A stretch of 64,000 bases of DNA, from contig JAIQFB010000001.1 in NCBI GenBank assembly GCA_020073485.1, forward strand, positions 372,001 to 436,000, in the 5' to 3' direction. How positions within the stretch are numbered: position 1 is the first letter of the stretch; the number at the start of each line of letters is the position of its first letter. A model generated the notes under the pieces. The model searched no databases. It was given only the letters and a program-made list of their open reading frames with translations, and was not told the origin of the DNA. The position numbers were made by a program, and so were the translations under genes. The DNA comes from Terriglobia bacterium (GTDB lineage: Bacteria > Acidobacteriota > Terriglobia > Acidiferrales > UBA7541). This document shows, in pieces, positions 42,805 to 52,405 of the stretch.

Positions 42805-44403
42805 ATGCAGCTGACAACTCTAGGATCTCTGGGGGGCAATCGCCAAATCAAGGCGGCAGTAATGGGCCTTGTCGTCCTGGGCGTGATCTGGGAACTCGCG
42901 GCGTGGATCATTGCAGGTTCCGACCAGATGTTGATCATGTTCGGGTTGAGCATTGTCGTGCTCGGTCTTGTGGTTCACATCCTGAACGATTGGCGCAGCG
43001 GCGTTCTCCTGTTCCTGGTCTGGCTCCTGTTTGAGGACCTCGCGCGCAAATATCTTGGCAACAGCATGACCGTTTTTTTTGCCAAGGACTTCCTGGTCGG
43101 TGTTGCGTATCTTTCCTTCTACTTTGCAAAACGCCGGCGCCAGGTGGATATCGCCAAGTTTCCCTTCCTGATTCCCCTCTTTGTGTTTTTCGGACTCGCT
43201 TTGATCCAGGTATTTAATCCGATCTCACCCAACATTTTGTACGGCCTGCTGGGCATGAAGATCTACTTTTACTATGTGCCGTTGATGTTCCTCGGCTACG
43301 CCATGCTGAGCCGCCCCAGGGATTTGGAGCAACTCCTGCTGGTGAGCATGGGCGCGGGCATCCTGATCGCGGGCCTGGGAATCGCGCAGTCCGTTCTGGG
43401 CGTGACATTCCTCACGCCGGATAATTCCGCTGCCGAGCTTTACGAATTGAGCCACCTCTCGCGTTTTTCGCCGATTACCCACCAGGAAGTGCTGGCAACC
43501 AGTTCGGTTTTCGTCAGCGCCGGGCGTTTCTCCGGCTACGTCGTGCTGCTTTGGATTCTGGCCATGGGGACGCAGGGTTACCTGTTGCTGGCGCGGCGTC
43601 CTGGAGCCAAGTACGGATTTCTTGGACTCGGCGTGGTTACCGTGGCGGTCATGATCACTGGGACGCGCACCCCGTTTGTTTTTGTTGTCGGCAGCGCCTT
43701 TGTGATGTCGGCGGCATTTCTCTGGGGCGCTCCCTGGCGCTGGGGCCAGGGGCAACGCATGCTCAAATCGCTGCGCCGCGCATTCCTGTTCGGAGGTATC
43801 GGACTGATTCTGATGGTGGAAGTATTTCCAACGGTCATCGGCGGAAACTGGGCGTTTTTTTCGGAAACACTATCTCCGACCGGAGAAGGTTCCCAGCTGG
43901 TTAACCGAGCCGTGGATTACCCGATTTTGAATCTTCAGGAATCGTTCCAGGACGGGATGTGGCCGTACGGGCACGGTACAGGCATGTCTACCTTGGGCAT
44001 GCAGTATGTCGCGCAGTTTCTGAATGAGCCGATGCCCAGGTTCGGCGTCGAAAGCGGATACGGAACCCTGATTGTTGAATTTGGAATTCTCGGATTGGTC
44101 CTCTGGTTCGTGTGGGTCTCGGCGTTGCTTTATTCCGGCTGGCAGATTATCAAGCATCTTCGGCAAACCGTGTATTTCCCGATCGCCTTCGCGATCTGGT
44201 GGTACGCCGTCGTAATGCTCATCCTGATGATGTACTTTGGCCAGCAGGCCTACGACGACTTCGTCGATAACGCCAATCTATGGTTACTGATTGGCGTCCT
44301 TTACCGGTTACCAAAGTTGGCGTTGATGCCGCAGCCGGTCGCGGTGCCCAAGCACCTGCGCGCCCTTACCCGCTGGCAGTTTTCTGCTGCCCGGAATAGG
44401 TGA
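42805..44403 (+). CDS. Second O-antigen polymerase/ligase-like protein
   Basis: 532 aa, about twelve membrane spans. It has a central loop LVNRAVDYPILNLQESFQDG and a later GVESGYGTLIVEFGILGLVL, the latter matching the Wzy_C pattern seen in the first family member at 19165-20394 (AEALAETGVIGG-like). The two are not close relatives beyond the family fold. The gene opens a plus-strand unit with the GT-C and GT2 genes. It may polymerise a second glycan or ligate to an acceptor; polymerase and ligase cannot be separated by sequence. Confidence 0.75.
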   Translation: MQLTTLGSLGGNRQIKAAVMGLVVLGVIWELAAWIIAGSDQMLIMFGLSIVVLGLVVHILNDWRSGVLLFLVWLLFEDLARKYLGNSMTVFFAKDFLVGVAYLSFYFAKRRRQVDIAKFPFLIPLFVFFGLALIQVFNPISPNILYGLLGMKIYFYYVPLMFLGYAMLSRPRDLEQLLLVSMGAGILIAGLGIAQSVLGVTFLTPDNSAAELYELSHLSRFSPITHQEVLATSSVFVSAGRFSGYVVLLWILAMGTQGYLLLARRPGAKYGFLGLGVVTVAVMITGTRTPFVFVVGSAFVMSAAFLWGAPWRWGQGQRMLKSLRRAFLFGGIGLILMVEVFPTVIGGNWAFFSETLSPTGEGSQLVNRAVDYPILNLQESFQDGMWPYGHGTGMSTLGMQYVAQFLNEPMPRFGVESGYGTLIVEFGILGLVLWFVWVSALLYSGWQIIKHLRQTVYFPIAFAIWWYAVVMLILMMYFGQQAYDDFVDNANLWLLIGVLYRLPKLALMPQPVAVPKHLRALTRWQFSAARNR

Positions 44404-44423
44404 GCCGCGCGGCTTAGTGCCTC

Positions 44424-46133
44424 ATGACTTTGCTTCACCGTATCTCCGCCTTGTTAATCGCGCACCTGCACGATAGTGTTTCAGTTTTGGTATTGATGTT
44501 TTCCTTGGTTTTCGCGTGGTGCAGGCCGCGTTTTTGGGAAGCCCTCTTCGAGGCAATCGAACGAGCCGGAACCGCCATTGCCCAACGCACGGGACTTGCG
44601 ATGGTATTGCTCGCGGCTGCAACAATCCTAATCCGAGTGAGCTTGCTGTGGGCGCTTCCCCTTCCGGTACCCCGGGTTCACGACGAGTTCAGCTACCTGC
44701 TTGCAGCAGACACCTTCGCTCACGGTCGCCTCACAAATCCCACCCATCCTATGTGGGTGTTCTTCGATACGATCCACGTCAATCAGCATCCGACGTACAT
44801 GTCAAAGTATCCTCCGGCGCAGGGGGCTATGCTGGCGGTCGGAATGTTGCTTGGCAACGCCTGGTTTGGCGTGGTCTTGAGTGTCGGACTCATGTGTGCG
44901 GCCATACTATGGATGTTGCAAGGCTGGTTCCCGCCAGGCTGGGCGCTGCTCGGCGGCATCCTGGCGATGTTCCGGCTGGGAATATTCACCGGCTGGATGA
45001 ATACCTACTGGGGTGGCGCCGTCGCGGCAATCGGTGGAGCATTAGTCGTCGGCGCCATGCCACGGATCATTCGGCATTGGCGGGCGCGCGATGCTCTGCT
45101 GTTGGCCTTCGGCGTGGCAATTCTCGCGAACAGCCGTCCGTTTGAAGGCCTCATTCTCTGCTTGCCGGTGATGGCGGTTCTCCTTGCGTGGCTGTTCAGC
45201 AAGAGAAGCCCCTCGTGGCGCACGACCTTGCCGCGGATCATTCTGCCCCTATGCGCTGCGGGAGTTCTTTGTGGAACCTTCATGGGCTATTACAACTGGC
45301 GAGGTACGGGAAGTCCCGCTCTGTTTCCGTACGTTGTGAATGAACGGACCTACATCTCGACGCCAACGCTCTTTTGGGAAAAGCCAAGGCCTCCGTTGGA
45401 CTACTCGAACCCACAATTGGACGCCTTCTATAACGTGTTTGCGCGCAAGGTGTGGTTCGAGAGCCGTGTTGATAGCGTCGGTAGTGCCGCGAGGTCCCTG
45501 TTTTCGGATCTGAAAAGCATGGCCTATTTTTTCATGTGGCCGGAACTTCTAGTGCCGCTCGTCGCGCTGCCCTGGCTTTTATGGGACCACAGGATTCGTT
45601 TTCTGATCGTGCAATGTGGCATCTCTCTGTGTGGGATGGTGTTGGTTCCTTGGTATCAACCGCACTATACGGCCCCCCTCGCGGCAACATTATTCGCCCT
45701 GCTGACTCAGGCGATGCGCCACTTGCGGCAGTTCCGGCATGGGGGAAGGCCCGTGGGCATCGGTCTTTCGCGCGTCGTTGTATTGGCGGTTATATTTTTG
45801 AGCCCACATAATGTGCGCTTCGGACCGTTCGGGCATCGGTCGCTGGAGTCAATCGATTACCGCGCCATGTTCGACCGCAGATTGCAGCACACTCCCGGCG
45901 AACACCTCGTGATTGTGCGCTATGACGTTACCTTGGAGAAGGAAGGCAACGGACCCGAATGGGTTTACAACGCGGCGGACATTGATCATTCCAAGATTGT
46001 CTGGGCACGAGAAATTCCCGGCGTGGATATCCGGCCTCTGCTTGATTATTTCCACGGGCGCCACCTATGGCTGGCGGAGCCGGAGGCAATTCCGCCGCGG
46101 GTCACTCCGTACACCGAGAGTCCGGCGCATTGA
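44424..46133 (+). CDS. GT-C type glycosyltransferase, PMT-like
   Basis: 569 aa with about ten membrane spans. The first periplasmic loop carries VHDEFSYLLAADTFAHGRL, with the acidic pair expected for undecaprenyl-phosphate-sugar binding, then NPTHPMW. The C-terminal soluble tail begins near HNVRFGPFGHRSLESIDYR. The family typically transfers a sugar to proteins or glycans on the outer face of the inner membrane. The next gene is a polyprenyl-phosphate GT2, the natural donor-making partner. Confidence 0.78.
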   Translation: MTLLHRISALLIAHLHDSVSVLVLMFSLVFAWCRPRFWEALFEAIERAGTAIAQRTGLAMVLLAAATILIRVSLLWALPLPVPRVHDEFSYLLAADTFAHGRLTNPTHPMWVFFDTIHVNQHPTYMSKYPPAQGAMLAVGMLLGNAWFGVVLSVGLMCAAILWMLQGWFPPGWALLGGILAMFRLGIFTGWMNTYWGGAVAAIGGALVVGAMPRIIRHWRARDALLLAFGVAILANSRPFEGLILCLPVMAVLLAWLFSKRSPSWRTTLPRIILPLCAAGVLCGTFMGYYNWRGTGSPALFPYVVNERTYISTPTLFWEKPRPPLDYSNPQLDAFYNVFARKVWFESRVDSVGSAARSLFSDLKSMAYFFMWPELLVPLVALPWLLWDHRIRFLIVQCGISLCGMVLVPWYQPHYTAPLAATLFALLTQAMRHLRQFRHGGRPVGIGLSRVVVLAVIFLSPHNVRFGPFGHRSLESIDYRAMFDRRLQHTPGEHLVIVRYDVTLEKEGNGPEWVYNAADIDHSKIVWAREIPGVDIRPLLDYFHGRHLWLAEPEAIPPRVTPYTESPAH

Positions 46134-46353
46134 TTGCCCACGGCCCTCCCATGGCCTATGACTTGCGGAGGAGTCCGCGGAATTTCGAAAATCGAGTCCC
46201 TATTCGTTATGCGCTTGTGGTCCTTGTTCACACTGATCTGGATGAGCTAGAGTTCGCCACGGCGGGAGAAATAGACTGAACACGATAACACCAGCCCCGG
46301 GTTCCCAACCGGCTCCTTCGGAAACGAAAGCCGGCGATGAGATCGAACTATCG

Positions 46354-47484
46354 GTGGTCATGCCGTGTCTGAATGAGGGTGCGACCGTCGCTGGATGTGT
46401 GCGCAAGGCACTGAGCGCGCTGCAGCAGCACGGGATTCGCGGGGAAGTGATCGTCGCGGACAACGGCAGCACGGACGGGTCGCGGGAGCTTGCAGCGGAG
46501 GCCGGTGCGCGCGTCGTTGCTGTCGAGACACGCGGCTACGGCAGCGCGTTGCGCGCAGGCATCGCAGCGGCGCGCGGACGCTATGTGCTGATGGGCGACG
46601 CCGATGACAGCTACGACTTCGCGCATCTTGATCGCTTCGTCCAAAAATTGCGCGAAGGATACGACCTGGTGATGGGCAACCGTTTCCAGGGCGGTATCCT
46701 TCCGGGCGCGATGCCGGCGCTTCACCGGTACCTTGGCACGCCTGTCCTCACGATGCTCGCGCGGCTGTTTTTTCATAGCCCGTTCGGGGACCTGAACTGC
46801 GGCCTGCGCGGGTTCCGCAAGGAAGCCTTCGACGGGCTGGGCTTGCGAACGCTGGGGATGGAGTTCGCAGGAGAAATGATCGTGAAGGCCAGCGCGTTTG
46901 GATTGCGCAGCACCGAAGTTCCCACTACGCTTGCGCCCGACGGTCGCAACCGCGCGCCACATTTAAACACGTGGCGTGATGGCTGGCGACATTTGCGCTT
47001 CCTGCTGCTATATAGCCCGCGCTGGCTGTTTCTGTATCCGGGCATGACGCTGTTGCTCCTCGGAACTATCGTAGGCACAGTGTTGCTCCGGGGGCCCTTG
47101 GTGATCGGAAGCATTGCTTTCGATGTGGATACACTTCTATTTGCGGTGATGGCGATCTTGATTGGTTTCCAATCCGTGGTTTTCGCCATGTTTACGAAAG
47201 TGTTCGCAATCTCCGAAGGATTGCTGCCTGAGGATCCGCGATTATCGCGCGTCTTTCGCTACGTCACGTTGGAGGCCGGGCTGCTCGTGGGCGTCGCGCT
47301 GGTGCTGGCGGGGGGCGGCGCGTGGCTGCTGGGTCTGGCCTACTGGCGCAGCCGACATTTCGGTCCCCTCGACCCGACGCAAACTTTGCGGATCGTGATC
47401 CCCGGTGTCGTGTGCTTAACGCTGGGATTCCAGATCATCCTGTCGAGTTTTTTCCTGAGCGTGCTAGGAATGTCGCGCCGATGA
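46354..47484 (+). CDS. Polyprenyl-phosphate glycosyltransferase (GT2), paralogue copy 1
   Basis: 376 aa if it starts at GTG 46354, which only just keeps the first strand (VVMPCLNEGATVAGCV). The frame is open upstream only to TAG at 46273-46275 and offers no ATG, GTG or TTG before 46354, so the true start is uncertain; the paralogue at 57028-58275 has about 40 more N-terminal residues. GT-A motifs are VIVADNGSTDGSRELA, MGDADDSYDF and GMEFAGEMIVKA. The C terminus has two transmembrane pairs (FLYPGMTLLLLGTIVGTVLL, then FAVMAILIGFQSVVFAMF), as in GtrB/ArnC-like synthases that make undecaprenyl-phosphate sugars. It follows a GT-C gene. Confidence 0.78.
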   Translation: MVMPCLNEGATVAGCVRKALSALQQHGIRGEVIVADNGSTDGSRELAAEAGARVVAVETRGYGSALRAGIAAARGRYVLMGDADDSYDFAHLDRFVQKLREGYDLVMGNRFQGGILPGAMPALHRYLGTPVLTMLARLFFHSPFGDLNCGLRGFRKEAFDGLGLRTLGMEFAGEMIVKASAFGLRSTEVPTTLAPDGRNRAPHLNTWRDGWRHLRFLLLYSPRWLFLYPGMTLLLLGTIVGTVLLRGPLVIGSIAFDVDTLLFAVMAILIGFQSVVFAMFTKVFAISEGLLPEDPRLSRVFRYVTLEAGLLVGVALVLAGGGAWLLGLAYWRSRHFGPLDPTQTLRIVIPGVVCLTLGFQIILSSFFLSVLGMSRR

Positions 47485-47745
47485 AGGATGCGGGAGATTT
47501 GTTCGATAATTGCGTAGCCACTTACGAGTATTCCCAGCCGGGCGCGTAGCTAGTGGGGCGGCCGAACAGAAATTGATCACTCGCGGGCATTCCTACGCGT
47601 AAGCGGCGATGCAAGCGGAATCAGCGAGGTGAGCGTGCGGGACATTGCTCCCGGGAGCGCCAATTTCCATCCGTACGCTCTCGGAATGGAAATGACGTAC
47701 TGCAATCGCATGCCTTCACGCGCTCTTCAGGTGTGATTGCGTAAT

Positions 47746-49611
47746 TCAGTTAGCCACACGCATCAGGACGATCGGAACCAATCTGCGGTTGTTCAGCGTT
47801 CGGGAATTTCCGGTAAATTCCTCGACCTCGCCCTGAGCTTCGGGAACAAGCATCCCTTGTTTTTCGCATTCCTCGAAAACGCCCGCCAAGGAATCCGGAT
47901 AGCCGTCGAACTTCACGACCCAGTGTATATCCGCTGCTTTAAGAAATTCGAGAAGCGCCGCCGGGTCCGTGAGGAGATCCGGATTGGTCGCCCAGGACGA
48001 GTCGGGATTTCCACCCCGATAGGGAACTCTTAGATAAAAAAGGTGGCGATTGAAAATCAGGGCGTTGCCCTGCCGGGTTGCCAACGCCGCATTGATGAAT
48101 TGCGCTGCCTCATAATCGGGCGCCATGCGGTCGAGAAATGCTTCCCGGCTTTCCAGGCCCAGCGAGACAGGCAAAAAATCCCGGGCGTAGAGCGCATCCG
48201 ATGCCAGGCAGAAAAATCCAAACAGCGCAAGCGTTGCCAGGCATCCTGAACGCACACCCTTGCCCGCCTTGCGGGACGCATCCGCCGCCCCCGCAAAAAT
48301 CAAAGCCAGGGCAAGGGGAAACGCGGGCAGCAAAAATCGCGCCATCTGCGTAGTCAGCGCGTTGGCGAAAAGCAGGGAAAACCACAATGCCGCCCCCACC
48401 CAGACCAGCCTCTTCCGCCAATCGCAAAAAAATAGCAGCGGCAGAAATGCCAGGACAATCGGCCCAAAGTAATTTCCGAATCCATATTCCGATCCCGTCA
48501 GGGTCATGGCCGTCAGATAACGCAAGATAGCGAGAGGTTGCGTGGAAAACGCGCGCGCATGGATATCCGACTGAAGCAGTTTCATTCCATAAGGATTCGC
48601 CGGAATGTTTCCCATCCATCGGTTAAGAAACGGAAAAAACGGATCGCCCGTCCACACGAAATTCCGCAGCAGAGGAAATACGCCGGCGGCCGCGGCTGCA
48701 ATCGAACACAGCGCAGCCCACAAAAAAGATTTGGATATCCAAAACACGCACACAACGATCACGGCCGGAATGATCCAACCCGTGTACTTGATGCTGGCCG
48801 CAGCGCCGGAATAAACGCCCGCAAGGACCATCCAGCGATGGCCCACTGCGCCGGACGTCCGCTCCATCGCCAATGCGGCCAGCAGAACGTAGAATCCCAT
48901 CCAGATATCCGGAGCGCCTGCCGTGCCGATTTGCCAGAACACCATCGGCGCCATGAGAAAGGCGAGAGCCGCGGATAGCGCCCATTCCATGGGCATCAAC
49001 CTGCGCGCGAGTTGCAACAGCGCCGCCGCCGTCAGGCACCCGCACATGAAAATCATCAGCAGCGCAAGTTTGTCTCCTCCCAGCACCAGCCCCAGTCCGA
49101 TCAATTCGTGACCAAGTCCCAGGAAGAACGAGTGCGTCAGCCAGAAGATCGGATGTTCCGGCTTGCCCAACTCGAGCAGCGGCGCCGTAAAGTGATAGTG
49201 CATGGCGTCAGACCCGGTTAACGGAGCCGTTGCTAGGAGCGCCTCCAAAGCGGCAAAAAAAAGAATTCCGATTCCAATCAATTTCGCGATTCTCGACCCT
49301 GAATGTTCGGCGAGATCCCTGAGGGATTGCTTACCCAATCGCGGCAGCGATTTCCATCCGCGTCCGCTCGCGACGCTCATAATCAGGAGCAACGCAATCG
49401 CCGACCGAAGCGTAAGGCCGGCCGCGAAGGAAATAATTCCCGCAACCAATTGCAGGACGGCAAATCCGATTCCCGAGGAAAACAGAATCTCGTCCAGCGG
49501 CTGTTCCGCCGCCAGACCCATCCTTTTCAATACCTGGCTTCCAAATGCGACTGTAACAAGGAAAATTAAAAACAGGATCGCAACGCACCCCGCCGAACCG
49601 ATCAACGCCAT
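47746..49611 (-). CDS. Polytopic membrane protein, GT-C-like
   Basis: 621 aa with about twelve membrane spans. The loop after the early spans carries APLTGSDAMHYHFTAPLLEL, an acidic and His-rich loop typical of GT-C sugar-phosphate binding sites. The C-terminal domain after about residue 480 is soluble (SREAFLDRMAPDYEAAQFIN). Its ATG overlaps the stop of a 46-residue membrane ORF upstream. It is convergent with the GT2 gene across a 261-base gap in which I see only a 12-base palindrome GCTCCCGGGAGC. Confidence 0.7.
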   Translation of the reverse strand: MALIGSAGCVAILFLIFLVTVAFGSQVLKRMGLAAEQPLDEILFSSGIGFAVLQLVAGIISFAAGLTLRSAIALLLIMSVASGRGWKSLPRLGKQSLRDLAEHSGSRIAKLIGIGILFFAALEALLATAPLTGSDAMHYHFTAPLLELGKPEHPIFWLTHSFFLGLGHELIGLGLVLGGDKLALLMIFMCGCLTAAALLQLARRLMPMEWALSAALAFLMAPMVFWQIGTAGAPDIWMGFYVLLAALAMERTSGAVGHRWMVLAGVYSGAAASIKYTGWIIPAVIVVCVFWISKSFLWAALCSIAAAAAGVFPLLRNFVWTGDPFFPFLNRWMGNIPANPYGMKLLQSDIHARAFSTQPLAILRYLTAMTLTGSEYGFGNYFGPIVLAFLPLLFFCDWRKRLVWVGAALWFSLLFANALTTQMARFLLPAFPLALALIFAGAADASRKAGKGVRSGCLATLALFGFFCLASDALYARDFLPVSLGLESREAFLDRMAPDYEAAQFINAALATRQGNALIFNRHLFYLRVPYRGGNPDSSWATNPDLLTDPAALLEFLKAADIHWVVKFDGYPDSLAGVFEECEKQGMLVPEAQGEVEEFTGNSRTLNNRRLVPIVLMRVAN

Positions 49612-49742
49612 AGGTGCGCCAGCCAGGGCAGCCGGGAGAGAGCCATCTCCCGGAACTGCGCGTAGTAATAGAAATTGATGAGGAGCAGCCAGAACAGAAA
49701 AATCGGCGGGCCGATTTTCCTGGCGATTTGCGGTATCTCCAC
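49602..49742 (-). CDS. Tiny membrane protein coupled to a GT-C gene
   Basis: 46 aa from a GTG at 49742 with GGAAGG about 10 bases upstream. It has one hydrophobic segment (PPIFLFWLLLINFYYYAQF). Its TGA (49604-49602) overlaps the ATG of the 621-residue GT-C gene by eight bases, the geometry of translational coupling. No family recognised. It may be a helper subunit or simply a leader ORF for the GT-C gene. Confidence 0.45.
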   Translation of the reverse strand: MEIPQIARKIGPPIFLFWLLLINFYYYAQFREMALSRLPWLAHLWR

Positions 49743-49954
49743 TTGCTTCGTTCCTTCCTGTTTCGTACCGCTATCCTAGCACGCTTTGGAATTCGCTTAC
49801 TGTTGAGGACGGCGTCCTCCATGTAAGTATAGAAGTGCGCGCCGGGACAAGTTAAAGTAACAGGCGCGCGGCGCAGGCAGCGCATCCGGAGCCGGGGATT
49901 CTCCAGCGGCAACGTAAACGCAAGCAGGTCCATCCTTAGGGAGCATCCACACGA

Positions 49955-51157
49955 ATGCGGCCAGTCCGGATCGCCATTGTTTCTCCCTTCATCGACAAGC
50001 GGCACGGGACCGAGCGGCGCATCGCCGAATGGATCACGCGCCTCCCGTTAGACTACGAGATCCATATTTACAGCCAGCGCGTGGAGGATGTCGACCTCAC
50101 GCGCATGCAATGGCACCGCATTCCGCAAATTCCCGGCCCTCACCTGATTGATTTTCTTTGGTGGCTGGCGGCGAACCACGTGTGGCGCTGGTGGGGCGCC
50201 CATTTTCGTGGACTTCCATTCGACCTGGTGTACACCGCCGGCACCAATTGCTGGGACGCCGATCTGATTTCCATCCACATCGTGTTCGCGGAGTTCGTCC
50301 GCATGGCCGCTCCGGAATTGAGTTTGCGTGGCAATCCCATACGTTTCTGGCCCCGGTTGATTCACAGGAAACTCTATTACGCGCTGGTGATTTTTCTTGA
50401 GCGCCGCATGTACACCAATCCGAAAACGGGTTTGATTCTGATTGCCAGGAAGACAGCCGTCGATTTAAAAAACCACTACGGAATCAAGGGTCCTCTGCCG
50501 GTGGTTTATATCGGCCTCGACCATAAGATTTTCAACAGGGAATTGAGGCTTCGCAACCGGCCCGAGGTCCGCAAGCGGCTTGGTTTTGACGACAATACGT
50601 TCGTTCTCGTCCTGGTCGGAAACGATTGGAAGAAGAAGGGCCTGGTGGCATTGATCGAGGCGCTGGCGATGCTGAAGGATCTGCCTGCGGTCCTGGTGGT
50701 TGCGGGCAAGGACGATTCCGCGCCTTACCTGAAGCGGATTCGCGAACTGGGCCTGGAAGGGAAAGTCACCTTCCAGCCCTCGCGCCCGGATGTGCAATGG
50801 TATTACGCAGCCGCCGATGTGTACGTCGGGCCGTCTCTGGAAGACACCTTCGCGCAGCCTCCCACCGAAGCCATGGGCTGCGGCCTGCCCGTGATCACCA
50901 CGGCCACCAATGGTACCGCGGAGATCATGACCGATGGCGTCGACGGCCTCGTGCTCCAGGATCCGAACGACGTTGCAGGTTTGGCCGAGAGGATTCGATG
51001 GCTCTACGAGCATCCCGAACCGCGTGAACGCATGGCCGAGCAGGCCGCGATCACCGCCAGCCAATACACGTGGGACCGCAACGGAGTGGAAATGCGCGCG
51101 ATTTTTGCTGAAGCGCTAAGCCGGAAAGGTCGCAGCGATGTTCAAAAAGAAGTGTAG
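49955..51157 (+). CDS. Family 4 glycosyltransferase
   Basis: 400 aa. The acceptor domain starts RIAIVSPFIDKRHGTERRIA and the donor domain has FVLVLVGNDWKKKGLVALIE, then VTFQPSRPDVQWYYAAADVY, then PPTEAMGCGLPVITTATNGT with the catalytic E-x7-E region. AGGGA (49938-49942) is upstream of the ATG. It probably adds a core or repeat sugar in the cytoplasm. It is flanked by minus-strand genes on both sides, so it is its own transcription unit. Confidence 0.9.
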   Translation: MRPVRIAIVSPFIDKRHGTERRIAEWITRLPLDYEIHIYSQRVEDVDLTRMQWHRIPQIPGPHLIDFLWWLAANHVWRWWGAHFRGLPFDLVYTAGTNCWDADLISIHIVFAEFVRMAAPELSLRGNPIRFWPRLIHRKLYYALVIFLERRMYTNPKTGLILIARKTAVDLKNHYGIKGPLPVVYIGLDHKIFNRELRLRNRPEVRKRLGFDDNTFVLVLVGNDWKKKGLVALIEALAMLKDLPAVLVVAGKDDSAPYLKRIRELGLEGKVTFQPSRPDVQWYYAAADVYVGPSLEDTFAQPPTEAMGCGLPVITTATNGTAEIMTDGVDGLVLQDPNDVAGLAERIRWLYEHPEPRERMAEQAAITASQYTWDRNGVEMRAIFAEALSRKGRSDVQKEV

Positions 51158-51166
51158 GGAGCACTT

Positions 51167-52162
51167 CTAGGCCCGCAGACCGGGGCCGGTCGAGCGATAC
51201 CACGCGACAAATTTCCGGAGGCCTTCTTCCAATCCAGTTTGCGGCCGGTAGCCCAGCAGGCGCCCGGCTTTTGCAATGTCCGCCCAGGTCAGCGGCACGT
51301 CCCCCTGCTGCACGCTTTCCCGTTGTATGATCGCCTTCTTTCCGGTCGCTGATTCCAGCATGCGGACCAGTTCGCCGAGCTTCACCGGATGCGAATTGCC
51401 CAGGTTGAAAATTTCAAACGGAGCCTTGCCGGTCGCGGGAAATTCGTAATCGAGCGCCGCCATCACGCCCGCAACGATGTCCTCCACGTATGTGTAATCC
51501 CTCCCTGTTTCCCCGTCTCCGAAGATCGGGATGGGTTGCCCCTTTTCGATCCGCGCGACGAATTTGTGAATGGCCAGATCGGGGCGCTGCCGGGGCCCGT
51601 AGACCGTGAAAAATCTCAGGCAGACCACGGGAATCTTGTACAGATGCGCGTAGGTGTGGCCGAACAATTCGCCTGCAAGCTTGGTGGCGGCATAGGGCGA
51701 GATCGGGCGCAAGTCGAAATTGTCCTCGGAAAAAGGGGCGCGGCTGCTGGCGCCGTACACGGAACTGGAAGAGCCGAAGAGGAATCTGGAAACGTGGAAC
51801 TCCCGCGAGAGTTCGAGCAAATTCACCGTGCCCGCCACGTTCACCTGTTCATATAACTCGGGCTGCTCGATCGAAGGACGCACGCCGGCGCGCGCCGCCA
51901 GGTGGATGATCGCGTCCGGTTTCGCGCGAGCCACCGCTACGCGCATGCGGTCCTTGTCGCGGATGTCGGTCTCGAAAAATTCAAAATCCCCCGCGCGGCG
52001 GACGGCATCCAGATTCGCTTTCTTCCATGCCGGAGAATAGAAATCGTCCAGGCTATCGACGATACTCAGCGAAGCGTTGCCGCGCAGAAGAGCTTCGGCC
52101 ACGTGCGAGCCGATAAATCCCGCTCCTCCCGTCAGCAAGATGCGTTTTGGTTTTTCACTCAC
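51167..52162 (-). CDS. UDP-glucuronate 4-epimerase-like SDR enzyme
   Basis: 331 aa. The cofactor motif is ILLTGGAGFIGSHVAEALL and the catalytic pair is Y157/K161 (SPYAATK). The stretch RPSIEQPELYEQVNVAGT and the T-x-G-P-R-Q-R-P-D segment (FFTVYGPRQRPDLAIHKFVA) match UDP-GlcA/UDP-GalA epimerases. A uronic acid donor would suit the AsnB-like amidotransferase later in the island. Its end is 9 bases from the end of the convergent GT4 gene. Confidence 0.88.
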   Translation of the reverse strand: MSEKPKRILLTGGAGFIGSHVAEALLRGNASLSIVDSLDDFYSPAWKKANLDAVRRAGDFEFFETDIRDKDRMRVAVARAKPDAIIHLAARAGVRPSIEQPELYEQVNVAGTVNLLELSREFHVSRFLFGSSSSVYGASSRAPFSEDNFDLRPISPYAATKLAGELFGHTYAHLYKIPVVCLRFFTVYGPRQRPDLAIHKFVARIEKGQPIPIFGDGETGRDYTYVEDIVAGVMAALDYEFPATGKAPFEIFNLGNSHPVKLGELVRMLESATGKKAIIQRESVQQGDVPLTWADIAKAGRLLGYRPQTGLEEGLRKFVAWYRSTGPGLRA

Positions 52163-52405
52163 CAGTATTTCCTCATGCCAGCCGCATGGACTGGCCAGCG
52201 TAACAGGATATTGCCTGCCCGACCAGTATGGCGGTTGCGCTTCAGGCAGCAGGCATCCTGATGTAGACTCTCCCCGTGCGCTCGATTTGACAATGTTGCC
52301 CCACGGCGCGGGTGCGCGAAGATTTCCCCGAACGGAAAGAGTTTCAGAGCCACCGGCCTGGCCAATCCCGGTGCAATATCAAGAGCAAAACCGAGCCTCA
52401 GGCGA

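Noticed and set aside
47630-47680. Palindrome GCTCCCGGGAGC between convergent genes, as a terminator
   Set aside because: Its arms are only six bases with no loop and no T-run on either strand, so it is not a credible intrinsic terminator.
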